The notes: generated from the sequence alone by a model not told the origin. DNA of 64,000 nt from G963663525 sp963663525 (GCA_963663525.2 CAXXHC010000001.1:1798001-1862000), one strand, 5' to 3'; positions 26,969 to 35,624 are shown, counted from the first letter of the stretch. Translations and numbers: made by a program.

Positions 26969-27160
26969 TTACAGTTTCGGCGCATCGGCGCCAAGGATTT
27001 CTTTTGCGATTTCATAGGCTTTGGCGAGCACGTCCGGCGAATCTTCCGCTTCTCCCGCCTTGTTGGAAGGCACATTGGTTTTCATTGCCATCCGCATTTT
27101 CGCTTTGAGGCCTCCTTTTGCCTCAACCAACTCGTAGTACTTCTTCAGCTTGTCTCCCAT
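26969..27160 (-). CDS. Small conserved-looking protein, 63 aa
   Basis: 63 aa, basic N-terminus (KLKKYYELVEAKGGLKAKMRM) and an acidic Asp/Glu-rich middle, helix-prone, no cysteine. Strong ribosome site AAAGGAG eight bases before ATG 27160. The first 38 nt overlap the end of the 27123 gene in another frame. Its placement between the 109-aa gene and the V4R-like pair, with tight spacing, argues that it is real. Function unknown; possibly an adaptor. Confidence 0.65.
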   Translation of the reverse strand: MGDKLKKYYELVEAKGGLKAKMRMAMKTNVPSNKAGEAEDSPDVLAKAYEIAKEILGADAPKL

Positions 27161-27452
27161 GAAGTTCTCCTTTCTCGATCAGTTGTACGATGTCCTCAAG
27201 AACCGAGGATGATGCAGACCGGCTCAAGGTGGCTCGCATAGTGCGGTTGCCGAGCACCCCTTGGACGATGCAGACATGGTGGTAGGAAAATTTGAAATAG
27301 GGTCTTGGAAAGTCTTTGAAATACTCAAGTTCTCCGTTTTTCTCGAAGCGTGCGATCAAGGCTTCGTCGATGGGTTCATCACAGGTGATTTCTCTCATCA
27401 GGTCTTTGTCGAAACAATCTTCCACGGGAAGGATTTCAAGGACGCGAGTCAT
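27123..27452 (-). CDS. Unknown 109-aa protein coupled to the desulfurase
   Basis: 109 aa. Begins MTRVLEILPVEDCFDKDLM, contains ITCDEPIDEALIARFEKNGELEYF, FPRPYFKFSYHHVCIVQGVLGNRTMRA, and a helical C-terminus. Three cysteines and a His pair (YHHVC) could bind metal or sulfur. Its ATG overlaps the cysteine desulfurase stop by 4 nt (ATGA), so translation is coupled and a functional link is likely. An in-frame upstream start at 27581 would lie entirely inside the desulfurase. I do not recognise the family. Confidence 0.7.
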   Translation of the reverse strand: MTRVLEILPVEDCFDKDLMREITCDEPIDEALIARFEKNGELEYFKDFPRPYFKFSYHHVCIVQGVLGNRTMRATLSRSASSSVLEDIVQLIEKGELHGRQAEEVLRVG

Positions 27453-28597
27453 GGTTTCACCAGCCTTTCCAGGGCATCGGCCAGTTTCAAGATGTCGTCT
27501 TCCGTATTGAAAGCGCTCACGCTGGCCCGGATATTGCCCTGCGGTTCGGTGCCGATGGTTTTGTGAATCAGCGGGGCGCAATGCAGACCATGACGGGTTT
27601 CGATGCCGAAAGATTCACCGAGAATGAAGCCGAGCTCCTCCGTAGACCAGCCTTCGGCCCGGAACGACACCACGCCGGCCCGCCCGTCGGAATCGGCCAG
27701 AGGAGAAAGATGAATTCGAGGATTTCTCGTCAGTTTTTCCCTAAGAGAACGAACCAAAGAATCGCGATGCATTCCAAGGCTTTCGATACCCCGTTCCAGA
27801 ACGAATTCGGCACCTGCCGCCAATCCGGCAATACCCGGAAGGTTGGGGGTTCCTGCTTCATATCGGATCGGCAGCGATGCGGGTTGCAGCAGGCTTTCAC
27901 TTTGAATGCCGGTGCCGCCGGTCAGTATAGGTTCCAGGCTGTTGTCCGGCAGGATCAACCCACCGGTGCCCATGGGGCCGAATAGTCCTTTATGCCCCGC
28001 GAAAGCAACGTACACCTGCCCGGGCAGCTCGTTGTATTTCAATTCGACGCAGCCTGCGGACTGGGAGGCGTCGATCAAGAAAGGAACCCCGTATTCTGCG
28101 GTGATTTCGGCCATCTCTTCAACCGGCTGAATGCATCCTGTGACGTTTGAAGCCTGGGTGCAAACCACCAGCCGGGTTTCCTTGTCGAGATACCGGAGTA
28201 AAGAACTTGAGGCAATGCGACCGTCTTGATCTGGATCGAGGTAGATGGTTTGCGTTCCGAAGCGTTTGCGTCCGTGTTCGAGCGGACGAATCACGGAGTT
28301 GTGTTCGAGGCGGGTGCTCAGGCAGTTGCCTTTCGGATGCTCGTGCAGGCATCCCGCAATCACGAGGTTCAAGGCGACGGTTGCCGATGGTGTTAGTATG
28401 ACTTGATTGGGTGCAGGGACGTGGAACAGTTTTGCAAGGCGTTCTCGGCAGGGGAGGGTCGGATCTTGGTTCTGTCGTGAGCGTCCTGGCTCGCTGGGAG
28501 GTTCTTGAAGGCTTCGTTGTACGGCTTCAAGAACCCGTTTTGGCTTGGGATAGCTCGTGGCAGCATTGTTCAAGTAATTGAAGTGGCTTCGATCCAT
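27449..28597 (-). CDS. Cysteine desulfurase / class V aminotransferase
   Basis: 382-aa PLP enzyme of the NifS/Csd-like fold. It opens with FNYLNNAATSYPKPKRV, the entry signature of the cysteine-desulfurase-like subgroup I know as TIGR01977. PLP lysine in FAGHKGLFGPMGTGGL, Asp in FLIDASQSAG, and a possible active-site Cys in RHGLHCAPLIHKTIGT. Predicted to release sulfur (or selenium) from cysteine and pass it to a protein acceptor. No Isc/Suf partners are adjacent, so the downstream small proteins are the natural acceptor candidates. Start ATG 28597, preceded by GGGGAAAGATCTAGG; the longer frame to 28744 has no ribosome site. Confidence 0.88.
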   Translation of the reverse strand: MDRSHFNYLNNAATSYPKPKRVLEAVQRSLQEPPSEPGRSRQNQDPTLPCRERLAKLFHVPAPNQVILTPSATVALNLVIAGCLHEHPKGNCLSTRLEHNSVIRPLEHGRKRFGTQTIYLDPDQDGRIASSSLLRYLDKETRLVVCTQASNVTGCIQPVEEMAEITAEYGVPFLIDASQSAGCVELKYNELPGQVYVAFAGHKGLFGPMGTGGLILPDNSLEPILTGGTGIQSESLLQPASLPIRYEAGTPNLPGIAGLAAGAEFVLERGIESLGMHRDSLVRSLREKLTRNPRIHLSPLADSDGRAGVVSFRAEGWSTEELGFILGESFGIETRHGLHCAPLIHKTIGTEPQGNIRASVSAFNTEDDILKLADALERLVKP

Positions 28598-29283
28598 CCT
28601 AGATCTTTCCCCTGTCCTTTTTGTAAGCCAACCGTTGATGTCTGGCGGAGCGAGAAAAACAAGAGTCGCGGTTTTCGAACGGTGCCCAATCCTAATGGCG
28701 CGTGGCTGAAAGTCCCATCTCGCTCCCAATGCTGGATCGTGCAAGATGATCGAGCGAGATGGAATGGCGTTCAGCCGTTAATAATTGAGAAATACATCCC
28801 TTGAGTCACGGTGCGATATCTCATGTTGTAGTAGTCAAGGGACTATTCCTGCTTCCTGAGTATTTGAATCGGACACCTGAAAATCGACTTAAGAAAAAAA
28901 GAGAGAAAATTTAATGATTTCAACGATGTATGAATATGTTGACAGTTGTTGACACAAAAGTGATCCGTTTGGGATATTGTATGAAGAAACATACAAATAC
29001 GCATACGGTTAAATATGACTGTCTGGTCTATACGATATTGGATTGCGGTGAAGGGTAAGGCTTTCGATTGGGCCATTCATGACCTAATAGAGAGAAAAAC
29101 AGAGGGTTTTAAGGGTGAAAGGGAGGGAGAAGAAAGTCATTTCGCAACGCAGAGCAGAATCGTACACAAATAAAAGTCATACAATTTCCATCTTATTACA
29201 TTTTTATTCGTTGATTTTATGGAAAATCGTTAGAAGCATGTGAAGAACACAAATCCGTGTCGATCGGAGCTCTTTGGAATGTG
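28598..29283. other. Gene-free 686-bp interval, partly AT-rich
   Basis: No convincing gene. The first ~200 bp have ordinary composition. From about 28800 to 29250 the sequence turns clearly AT-rich with A-runs, unlike neighbouring genes. It holds a good rightward promoter-like signal at 28949-28978 with no gene after it. Short frames here (e.g. 28843-29076) lack ribosome sites and recognisable content. Confidence 0.6.
28949..28978 (+). promoter_or_regulatory. Orphan promoter-like signal
   Basis: TTGACA (28949-28954), an 18-bp spacer and GATATT (28973-28978); a second TTGACA starts 10 bp earlier (28939). It points right, away from the desulfurase and towards the 3' end of msrBA, so a transcript would be noncoding or antisense. 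Confidence 0.4.
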
Positions 29284-30249
29284 CTAATCGAAGCGTTTTA
29301 CACGTCGATGGCAGTACGGGGCTTTTCCTGTCTTAAAGTAATAGTCCTGGTGATAATTTTCCGCTTTCCAGAATGTCCCAGCCGGTTCGAGTTTCGTGGC
29401 GACGTCCAGCCCTTTCCCTTGGAGGGAGGCGATCAGCTTTTCAGCGATCCGGCGTTGTTCGTCGGAGTTGTAAAAGACGGCGGAACGGTATTGTTCGCCG
29501 ATGTCCGGTCCCTGGCGGTTGATCTGGGTAGGGTCGTGGATTTCGAAAAACAGGCGCGCCAACGTCTCGTAGCTGGTTTTTTCGGGATCGAAAACCACCC
29601 GAACGGCTTCCACGTGGCCCGTCGTTCCTGAACAGACCTGCTCGTAACTGGGAGATTCCACCGTTCCGCCCATGTACCCGGACTCTGCACGCTCCACACC
29701 AGGCAGATTTTCGAAGTGGTATTCCACACCCCAGAAACAGCCCCCGGCGAAAAACGCCTCTTCCAGATGAGCTGGGGCTTTTTCCGGTTGAAAATCGAGG
29801 GAGATGGAATTCACGCAATGTCGTGTGTTTTTGGGCGTGAATCCTTCACCCCGAAATACATGCCCCAGATGTCCTCCACAATAATTGCAAAGGATTTCGG
29901 TACGTTGGCCGTCTGCGTCGGGTTCTTCCCGAACGGCTCCCGGCAAAGCGTCGTCGAAACTTGGCCATCCGCAATGGGAGTCGAATTTATCTTCCGAGCG
30001 AAACAGTTCGGCACCGCAACGCTTGCAGCGGTAGACGCCTTTTTCGTGATGATTCGTGTACAGTCCCGTAAACGGACGTTCGGTGCCTTTATGAACGATC
30101 ACCGCTTCTTCTTCCGAAGTGAGTTTGTTCCAGGTCATATTCTTTTTTTCCTTTTGTTGAAGGTCTCGCTCGTCGGCGAAAACCGCAAAAGTGAAAATGG
30201 CCATCAAGACTATCGCAAAAAAGGTCCATTGTCTTCTATATCCATACAT
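29284..30249 (-). CDS. msrBA: Exported bifunctional methionine sulfoxide reductase MsrB-MsrA
   Basis: 321 aa. N-terminal signal peptide (RRQWTFFAIVLMAIFTFAVFA), then MsrB (about 40-165; zinc CxxC pairs in YRCKRCGAE and LCNYCGGHLGHVF, catalytic Cys in TRHCVNSISLDF), then MsrA (about 170-321; GGCFWGVEYHF catalytic Cys, GYMGG, IFYNSDEQ-like region, NYHQDYY). Repairs R- and S-methionine sulfoxide in exported proteins, protecting the envelope from oxidants. Order B-A is the reverse of PilB-type fusions and no thioredoxin domain is attached. I prefer ATG 30249; a TTG at 30258 is an equal alternative. Both cysteines are Cys, not selenocysteine. Confidence 0.92.
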   Translation of the reverse strand: MYGYRRQWTFFAIVLMAIFTFAVFADERDLQQKEKKNMTWNKLTSEEEAVIVHKGTERPFTGLYTNHHEKGVYRCKRCGAELFRSEDKFDSHCGWPSFDDALPGAVREEPDADGQRTEILCNYCGGHLGHVFRGEGFTPKNTRHCVNSISLDFQPEKAPAHLEEAFFAGGCFWGVEYHFENLPGVERAESGYMGGTVESPSYEQVCSGTTGHVEAVRVVFDPEKTSYETLARLFFEIHDPTQINRQGPDIGEQYRSAVFYNSDEQRRIAEKLIASLQGKGLDVATKLEPAGTFWKAENYHQDYYFKTGKAPYCHRRVKRFD

Positions 30250-30439
30250 CGTATTCAACCCGCTTAGAAATTAAATTGTATACAATAACAATAAATAATA
30301 GTTTTATTTTAAGATCGTTTTTCATTACAACAAGAGGGGAGGGAAAAGGATTGCAAATCTTTCCCAGTGTGCGTAGGGCCTGAAAAAGGAAGCTTCACCC
30401 GGAGCGAATTTCTGTGTCTTCTCAGCTTGTTATGTGGTT

Positions 30440-30619
30440 TAACCCGCATAATTCATGAAGAATCTACTGCGACTTGAAAATCCTCGATCTTTCACTGGTT
30501 TCCCGATTTTCATCCTCGACAGACTGTAAAGTATGCCTGCGGGTGAAAATCGGTCCAACTTCATGAAATATCTTCGGTTTTCTGCGTCTCGCTACGATCC
30601 TCATGAATAATGCGGGTTA
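30440..30619 (+). repeat. 180-bp palindromic element, copy C (MITE-like)
   Basis: Best-preserved copy of the family also at 8268 and 10222, same orientation, with 18 of 19 bp matching terminal inverted repeats (TAACCCGCATAATTCATGA / TCATGAATAATGCGGGTTA). Inner arms 30505-30515 and 30541-30551. It lies between the divergent genes starting at 30249 and 30744, so it may carry or displace their promoters. Apart from this element the ~490-bp gap is AT-rich and shows nothing else I can support. Confidence 0.9.
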
Positions 30620-30743
30620 ATGAGTTCAAACAGTCCTTCCGATCGACGATGTTCCCACCTATGAGATCGGTGGTCCGACCCAACTAGAAATTGACACTAT
30701 GTTTCACAAGGTGTATAGAAGAGAAAAAACCTACGGAGAAGCC

Positions 30744-31145
30744 ATGGAAAATTCACGACAAATCATGAAAACGATGAGGAACGAGCGTGGCTACTCGATG
30801 ATGCAATGGCTGATATTCATCATCATTGGGGTCACGTTGTATGCTTCCTACATGGTCATTCCGGTTTTCGTGACCGATTACCAGCTCAAGCGGGGGCTGA
30901 CGCAGATGGCGATGGACATGGCCAACGATTTGGACACGCAAAACGTATACAAGCGTATGTCCAAGAAAATCTACGTGAAACTCGGTATCGATCTGACGCA
31001 GGAACAGTTGAAACTCAACCATGACGGCAAAAAGCTGACCGTGGATATCGAATACGAGGTTACTGTGGACTTTCTCCTTTATGGACCGCATACATTTCGG
31101 TTCAAACATCATGCGGAGGCTTTTGCGAGACGGTTGATGGATTGA
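30744..31145 (+). CDS. Small single-pass membrane protein (DUF4845-like)
   Basis: 133 aa. A short basic N-terminus (MKTMRNERGYSMMQW) leads into one transmembrane helix (LIFIIIGVTLYASYMVIPVF) and then an extracytoplasmic region with YKRMSKKIYVKLGIDLT and a beta-rich end. The layout recalls DUF4845 proteins and pilin-like leader sequences (RGYSMMQ), but no pilin Glu5 is present. Start at ATG 30744 behind ACGGAG; the longer frame to 30699 is unsupported. Function unknown. Confidence 0.7.
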   Translation: MENSRQIMKTMRNERGYSMMQWLIFIIIGVTLYASYMVIPVFVTDYQLKRGLTQMAMDMANDLDTQNVYKRMSKKIYVKLGIDLTQEQLKLNHDGKKLTVDIEYEVTVDFLLYGPHTFRFKHHAEAFARRLMD

Positions 31146-31218
31146 CGTCTCTTCGAGAGCCGTTTTTCTTGTTTCAACTTCCCTTTTCCCAATCTATCGA
31201 ATCTGTGCACGGTACAAC

Positions 31219-31836
31219 ATGAGTTTTCTTTTTCCGGCTCCCATGAAAGGTCGCAGATGCTGCGACCATGCTTGGATGCTCGTCTGTTTCTCTTTGATTT
31301 TCACGGCTTGTGGTGGCGGATACACTCCTTCGCCGAGACTCGTGGAAAAAAGCATGAAAATTTCGAAGGCCTGCCAGCTCGATTTCCGTGCCGAGTCGGG
31401 AAAATGCCTGGCTTTGGAAGGGGACCGATTGGTGGATGAGGAATGTCAACTGCTCGCCGAGGATTGTTCCGAGCGCTTCTTCATGACCAAAAAATCCGGT
31501 CGAAGCCGTTTCGTGCTCGTCAACCTGCTGCGGCCCTGTTATTCGCAGTGGTTGGTGGATAAATACACCGACGAGGAATCCGACTGGTATGAACATGGAG
31601 ACTACCGGGTCGTGGAATTCAACCTCGGTGCTCCGGTGGATAGCCCGAAATACTACGAGGAATCGGTGGTGCAACTCCTGTTGCAATCTCACTGGGACTT
31701 CCTGGAAAGTCCCTCGGGCGAGATGTGCTATTACCGCATAGAAACCAGTGTCAAGAACATGATCGGCGGCTCGTATTCGCTCAAACTCTGGGACGAAGAC
31801 CGCGAATTGATGCTGGAAACGACATTCAACGACTAG
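31219..31836 (+). CDS. Predicted lipoprotein, unknown function
   Basis: 205 aa. Signal peptide with lipobox (IFTACGGG) about 31 residues in. The mature part has three pairs of cysteines (ACQLDF, SGKCLAL, EECQLLAEDC) that could form disulfides, and a beta-rich C-terminal half. No known family. The start could be ATG 31219 or ATG 31243; neither has a strong ribosome site, and the second gives a signal peptide of more usual length. Confidence 0.65.
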   Translation: MSFLFPAPMKGRRCCDHAWMLVCFSLIFTACGGGYTPSPRLVEKSMKISKACQLDFRAESGKCLALEGDRLVDEECQLLAEDCSERFFMTKKSGRSRFVLVNLLRPCYSQWLVDKYTDEESDWYEHGDYRVVEFNLGAPVDSPKYYEESVVQLLLQSHWDFLESPSGEMCYYRIETSVKNMIGGSYSLKLWDEDRELMLETTFND

Positions 31837-31867
31837 CTTTTTCTTCCACGCAAACTTTAACGAAGCC

Positions 31868-34123
31868 TCAATCGAACTCCCGGATCGCTTTGTCGTGATC
31901 GAGCGTCAAGTGCTTGTTTCCAATAGCGATTTCGTAGTGTCCGCTATCGAATTCGGACGTTACGAAGGGGTTGTCGAAGCGATCGAAACCGGATTGAGGA
32001 ATCTCGGCACCTTCGACTTTTAACGGACTTTCCCACCCGAACGTCATGGTTCCCTGCGAAGGCGAAACGTAGGTCACGTCGAAGCCGTCGCCCAAGCCGT
32101 CTTCATCGGTGTCGGATCTTGGTGTCACTTGCACCGAAGTACCTGAAATCGCTTGCTTAAATGCTTCGAACGAGCCGAAGTTGTCCACGTTTCCGATCTC
32201 GACGATCCAGACGTTCTCCGCGCTTCCCCCGGCCACGAGGTCGAAGGGCAAGCCCTGGTTGTCGAACACTTCCGGCTGGCCTTCACGCCAGGAGGTCGTC
32301 AGGTAGGAATACAGAGCCACGTAACCGTTATCTTTCTTGCCGAAGGTCCAGTTTCCGTCCTGTTCGACCGTATCGAAATGGGCTTTTGGGAAGTAGGCGT
32401 GCGTTTCGTCACGGTAATCGAACACGGACTGTCCCAAGGGTTTGGGCTGGTACTGCGGAGCGTAGATGTGAATGCCCACCGTGACGTGCTGGGCGCTACG
32501 GGGACGTGAGGCGCTGCCGGTCCAGTAGCCGGGGCCGGGTTCGTCCTTGCTCTGCCAGTTCCAATCGTCGGGAATGGCCTCGCCGTCTTTCAGCGGCAAA
32601 TAGGCGGGATGGGTGGTGAATACCACGGCGGCTTCGGAAAGCGTGGCCTGCCAGTGGTGCGCTTGGTTGGCCGCCAGTCCCGGTCGGTAGTCCAGCGCCG
32701 AGGAGAGCATCACGTGTGCGTCGCGGTAGGTGATGGTGTTGACCTCCGTCAGCAGTCCGCCGCCCAGTACGGGATACAGCGTGACGTAAAACGGATGCAC
32801 GAGTTTCATCGGTGGATCGTCCGACGCGCCAAGTCCTACTAAATCACGTACCATGGCGAAATCCTTGAAAGGACCGTCCCACAGCCCGTAGCGGTCGGCC
32901 ACCTCCAGCGTCATTGGCAGAAGGGGCCAGGCGGTGAAAGCGCTCATGGACCACCAGAGTGGAATCGTGCTTTCATCCGTGTAGGATATCCCCAGCGGAT
33001 GATCCGGGACCGGGTCGTCCCAGTTTTCGGGCGGCAATTCGTCGAGTGGCGGATTCATCCGCTCGCGGTCCTCCATCGGTTCGTCCCACCGGGCGATGTC
33101 TCGAATCGCCTGTGGTAACGCGTACTTGCTTCCCCGTGCGAGCAACGCCGCCGCCGTTGAGGAGGTGCTTTGGAATTCCAGGGGCGTATCGTCGAAAAGA
33201 AACTTCGCCGTATCGAAAACATCCTGCTTGACGGCGGCGGGTTTGTCCTTGATGTAAGAGCGTCCGTGGGTTGCGCCCATGTTGCCCCGGTGCAGGTGCA
33301 GCGCGACGTCGAGCAGGAACAAATCGAGTACCTGGGCCGAACGAAATGCGATTTCCTCATCTTCGGACCACTCGATCAGCGAAAGCAGCGGGATCATGTC
33401 CCAGTTGTAGTATACGTCGGAATGCCACTCGGTGAATCCCCAGCGCATCCGTTCTTTGAGCCAGGTGAGAATCTCCGACCGGGCGCGGTCGCGGTGCTCG
33501 GTACCCGTCATTCCGCTGACGCCGAAAGTGCGTTCGGGATATTTCTGGCCCATCAGAAATTCACTGGCGCGAAAGATCAGCACGTGGTTTTCCGACCAGT
33601 ACCACATGTTGTCGATCACCGCTTCGCCTTCCCATTCCCGTTCGGGGGTCGGATCGGTGAACCAGTACTTGAAATCCAGCAGGTTTTCTTCGAGTTTGGT
33701 CCAGGCGGCTTCGCTCATCACGGGATGTCCCCGATGGGCGTAGAGCAGGTTGACGAAACGCATCACATTGAAATCACTAGTATCTTTTAGTCTATAGAGT
33801 TTTTCGTAGTCGGAATCGTACACCTCGTCGGCCAGTGCACCGTCCGGCACCTCGTAGCCTTCCCAACGTTGCGCGCATTCCAGTCGGGTCAGCAACGCGC
33901 CGATGCTGGAGGGCACCGGCCCATCGTCGCAGGAAAAACGCAGGAACGCCTCTGCCCGTTCCTTTTGCCAGTCCTCGACCGGCACCAGGGAATAGTCCAT
34001 CTCCTCTTCCCCTTCCATTTCCGTATCACTATCGCCCGGCGGGTTTGATGAACTTTCATCAGAGCAGGCGAAACCCCAGAGTGTCAGACTCGAAATCAGG
34101 CACAGGATAAGCAAATCTTTCAT
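31868..34123 (-). CDS. Large lipoprotein with toroid-like (polysaccharide lyase/hydrolase-like) domain
   Basis: 751 aa. Signal peptide and lipobox (LWGFACSDE), acidic linker, then a large domain rich in Trp/His motifs: MWYWSENHVLIFRASEFL, FTEWHSDVYYNWDMIPLL, HLHRGNMGATHGRSYI, followed by a beta-rich C-terminal third. The helical first half plus beta second half resembles alpha/alpha-toroid polysaccharide lyases (alginate/heparinase type), but I could not match a family or a full catalytic set. Probably acts on a glycan at the cell surface. Start ATG 34123 with AGGTGG upstream. No sugar-transport genes adjacent. Confidence 0.7.
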   Translation of the reverse strand: MKDLLILCLISSLTLWGFACSDESSSNPPGDSDTEMEGEEEMDYSLVPVEDWQKERAEAFLRFSCDDGPVPSSIGALLTRLECAQRWEGYEVPDGALADEVYDSDYEKLYRLKDTSDFNVMRFVNLLYAHRGHPVMSEAAWTKLEENLLDFKYWFTDPTPEREWEGEAVIDNMWYWSENHVLIFRASEFLMGQKYPERTFGVSGMTGTEHRDRARSEILTWLKERMRWGFTEWHSDVYYNWDMIPLLSLIEWSEDEEIAFRSAQVLDLFLLDVALHLHRGNMGATHGRSYIKDKPAAVKQDVFDTAKFLFDDTPLEFQSTSSTAAALLARGSKYALPQAIRDIARWDEPMEDRERMNPPLDELPPENWDDPVPDHPLGISYTDESTIPLWWSMSAFTAWPLLPMTLEVADRYGLWDGPFKDFAMVRDLVGLGASDDPPMKLVHPFYVTLYPVLGGGLLTEVNTITYRDAHVMLSSALDYRPGLAANQAHHWQATLSEAAVVFTTHPAYLPLKDGEAIPDDWNWQSKDEPGPGYWTGSASRPRSAQHVTVGIHIYAPQYQPKPLGQSVFDYRDETHAYFPKAHFDTVEQDGNWTFGKKDNGYVALYSYLTTSWREGQPEVFDNQGLPFDLVAGGSAENVWIVEIGNVDNFGSFEAFKQAISGTSVQVTPRSDTDEDGLGDGFDVTYVSPSQGTMTFGWESPLKVEGAEIPQSGFDRFDNPFVTSEFDSGHYEIAIGNKHLTLDHDKAIREFD

Positions 34124-34317
34124 TTCCACCTCGCGAGAAGCGAATGAAGAATGGATAAGCGCAAAGCCCTTCATGCGAAAGGCAAACCGGCGAAACGCCT
34201 GTCATGCAATGCGTCCGTAAGCGAGGCCATCGTAGCGCAATCTTTCAGGTTTCACAACCTGTGCATGTTTGACGTCGATTCGAAGAGGATGGTTTAGACG
34301 TTCCCGTCCTGATTTGC

Positions 34318-34347
34318 TTGACCTGGAATCCTAGTGCACTGTATAAG
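34318..34347 (+). promoter_or_regulatory. Predicted promoter for the 34422 lipoprotein
   Basis: TTGACC (34318-34323), an 18-bp spacer and TATAAG (34342-34347), about 75 bp upstream of the ATG. A TATACT at 34373-34378 is an alternative -10 without a good -35. Confidence 0.4.
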
Positions 34348-34421
34348 AGTCCCATTCGATCCGTATTTGTGCTATACTAATTTTTTTTGGAATGGAAATC
34401 CATTTGTGGATGGAGGAAAAC

Positions 34422-35624
34422 ATGCAGAAACGAGCTTTGATCACGATTTTTTTATGCCTGTTCGGACTGGTTTTACTAAGTACCGGTTGCGGATCGGATG
34501 ACGAACCTCTGAATATCGCCGACAGCGATTCCGTCAGTGGTGGAGATAGCGACGAAGGGACGGAAGACGCCACGGAGAATGAAGAATCCGGCGTGGTGGA
34601 CGAAACCCTGCTCAATACCTGTGCCGAGGATGGGGATTGCACCAAGGGCTTCTGCTGGAAACGCAATACCGACGATGCGGAAGGTATCTGCGCTGTGGAA
34701 CCGAAGCAGGAAGCTACCCTGTACTGGGAGAATTCCTACTACGATTACGACGACCGTAAAAAGAAGGGCAGCTACGACCAGGTTCTGGAAAACGATGAAC
34801 CCGTGGACCCCGATTTCACCTGTTCCAGTGCCGGACTCGTGGACGATTTCAACGAAACGGCGACCGTCGATCTCGCTGCCCGCGTGAAAGTCTTCGGTGT
34901 GGCCGCTCCCTGCACGGCGTTGATCGTCGAGATTCACAATCAAAACGACGAAAGCGGTGAAATCAAAACCAGTTACCCCACCGCCGAATCTTTGATTACC
35001 CCCGCCGTGGTTACCGAGGAAGTGGACGACCAAGGACAGTGCCACATGACGATCCCGGGAGTGCCGCTCAATCGCTGGTTGGTGTTCAAATCCTACGATG
35101 AAGGCAACGTCGATTTCCACGACACCTATCAGTTCAACATCTACATTTCCTCAGACGACGTGGTCGATGGCGAACCCTACGACATCGAAGTGAACGCCAT
35201 TTCCGATGCCTCCTGGAAGCTGGTTCCGGCGACGGCGGGTGTTACCCAGGGCGTGCGCAGCGACCGTTCCGTGGCCTCCGGCACGATACGCGACTGCGGT
35301 GACCGTCTCGTGAAAAACGCCACGGTGGCGATGAGCGTCAAGGCGACGAAGACGTCGTATTTCAACGCCAACGTGTCCAACCTTGTGCCGATGAACACCC
35401 TGACCAACACCAATAGTGATGCAACCTTCGCATTCATCGATGTAGCCCCCGGCGTACCGGAAGGCACGAAGGTCAGCTTCGTGGCGCTCGCCAAAGTGAA
35501 AGGTGAAATCATCGCGGTCAACAGCTACGACTTCATGCTGTTTGCCAATGCCGTGACCATCGTGGCGATGGACGGTGGCCAGACCATGCATTACGGCCAT
35601 TTTGAACCGCCCACAAGCGACTGA
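34422..35624 (+). CDS. Predicted lipoprotein, beta-rich, unknown function
   Basis: 400 aa. Signal peptide and lipobox (LLSTGCGSD), then a Ser/Asp/Glu-rich linker to about residue 60, a short Cys motif (CAEDGDCTKGFCW), and a beta-rich region with TSYPTAESLITPAVV and VKNATVAMSVKATK that resembles carboxypeptidase-regulatory/Ig-like surface domains. Start ATG 34422 directly behind GGAGG; the in-frame ATG at 34392 lacks one. Ends at a perfect terminator. Its linker style matches the other lipoproteins here. Confidence 0.8.
   Translation: MQKRALITIFLCLFGLVLLSTGCGSDDEPLNIADSDSVSGGDSDEGTEDATENEESGVVDETLLNTCAEDGDCTKGFCWKRNTDDAEGICAVEPKQEATLYWENSYYDYDDRKKKGSYDQVLENDEPVDPDFTCSSAGLVDDFNETATVDLAARVKVFGVAAPCTALIVEIHNQNDESGEIKTSYPTAESLITPAVVTEEVDDQGQCHMTIPGVPLNRWLVFKSYDEGNVDFHDTYQFNIYISSDDVVDGEPYDIEVNAISDASWKLVPATAGVTQGVRSDRSVASGTIRDCGDRLVKNATVAMSVKATKTSYFNANVSNLVPMNTLTNTNSDATFAFIDVAPGVPEGTKVSFVALAKVKGEIIAVNSYDFMLFANAVTIVAMDGGQTMHYGHFEPPTSD

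Noticed and set aside
25877..27241. 454-aa plus-strand frame antisense to the V4R-like genes
   Set aside because: Covers three leftward genes with ideal ribosome sites; His/Phe-rich composition typical of antisense shadows.
28843..29076. 77-aa minus-strand frame in the AT-rich gap
   Set aside because: No ribosome site, unusual composition, no family features.
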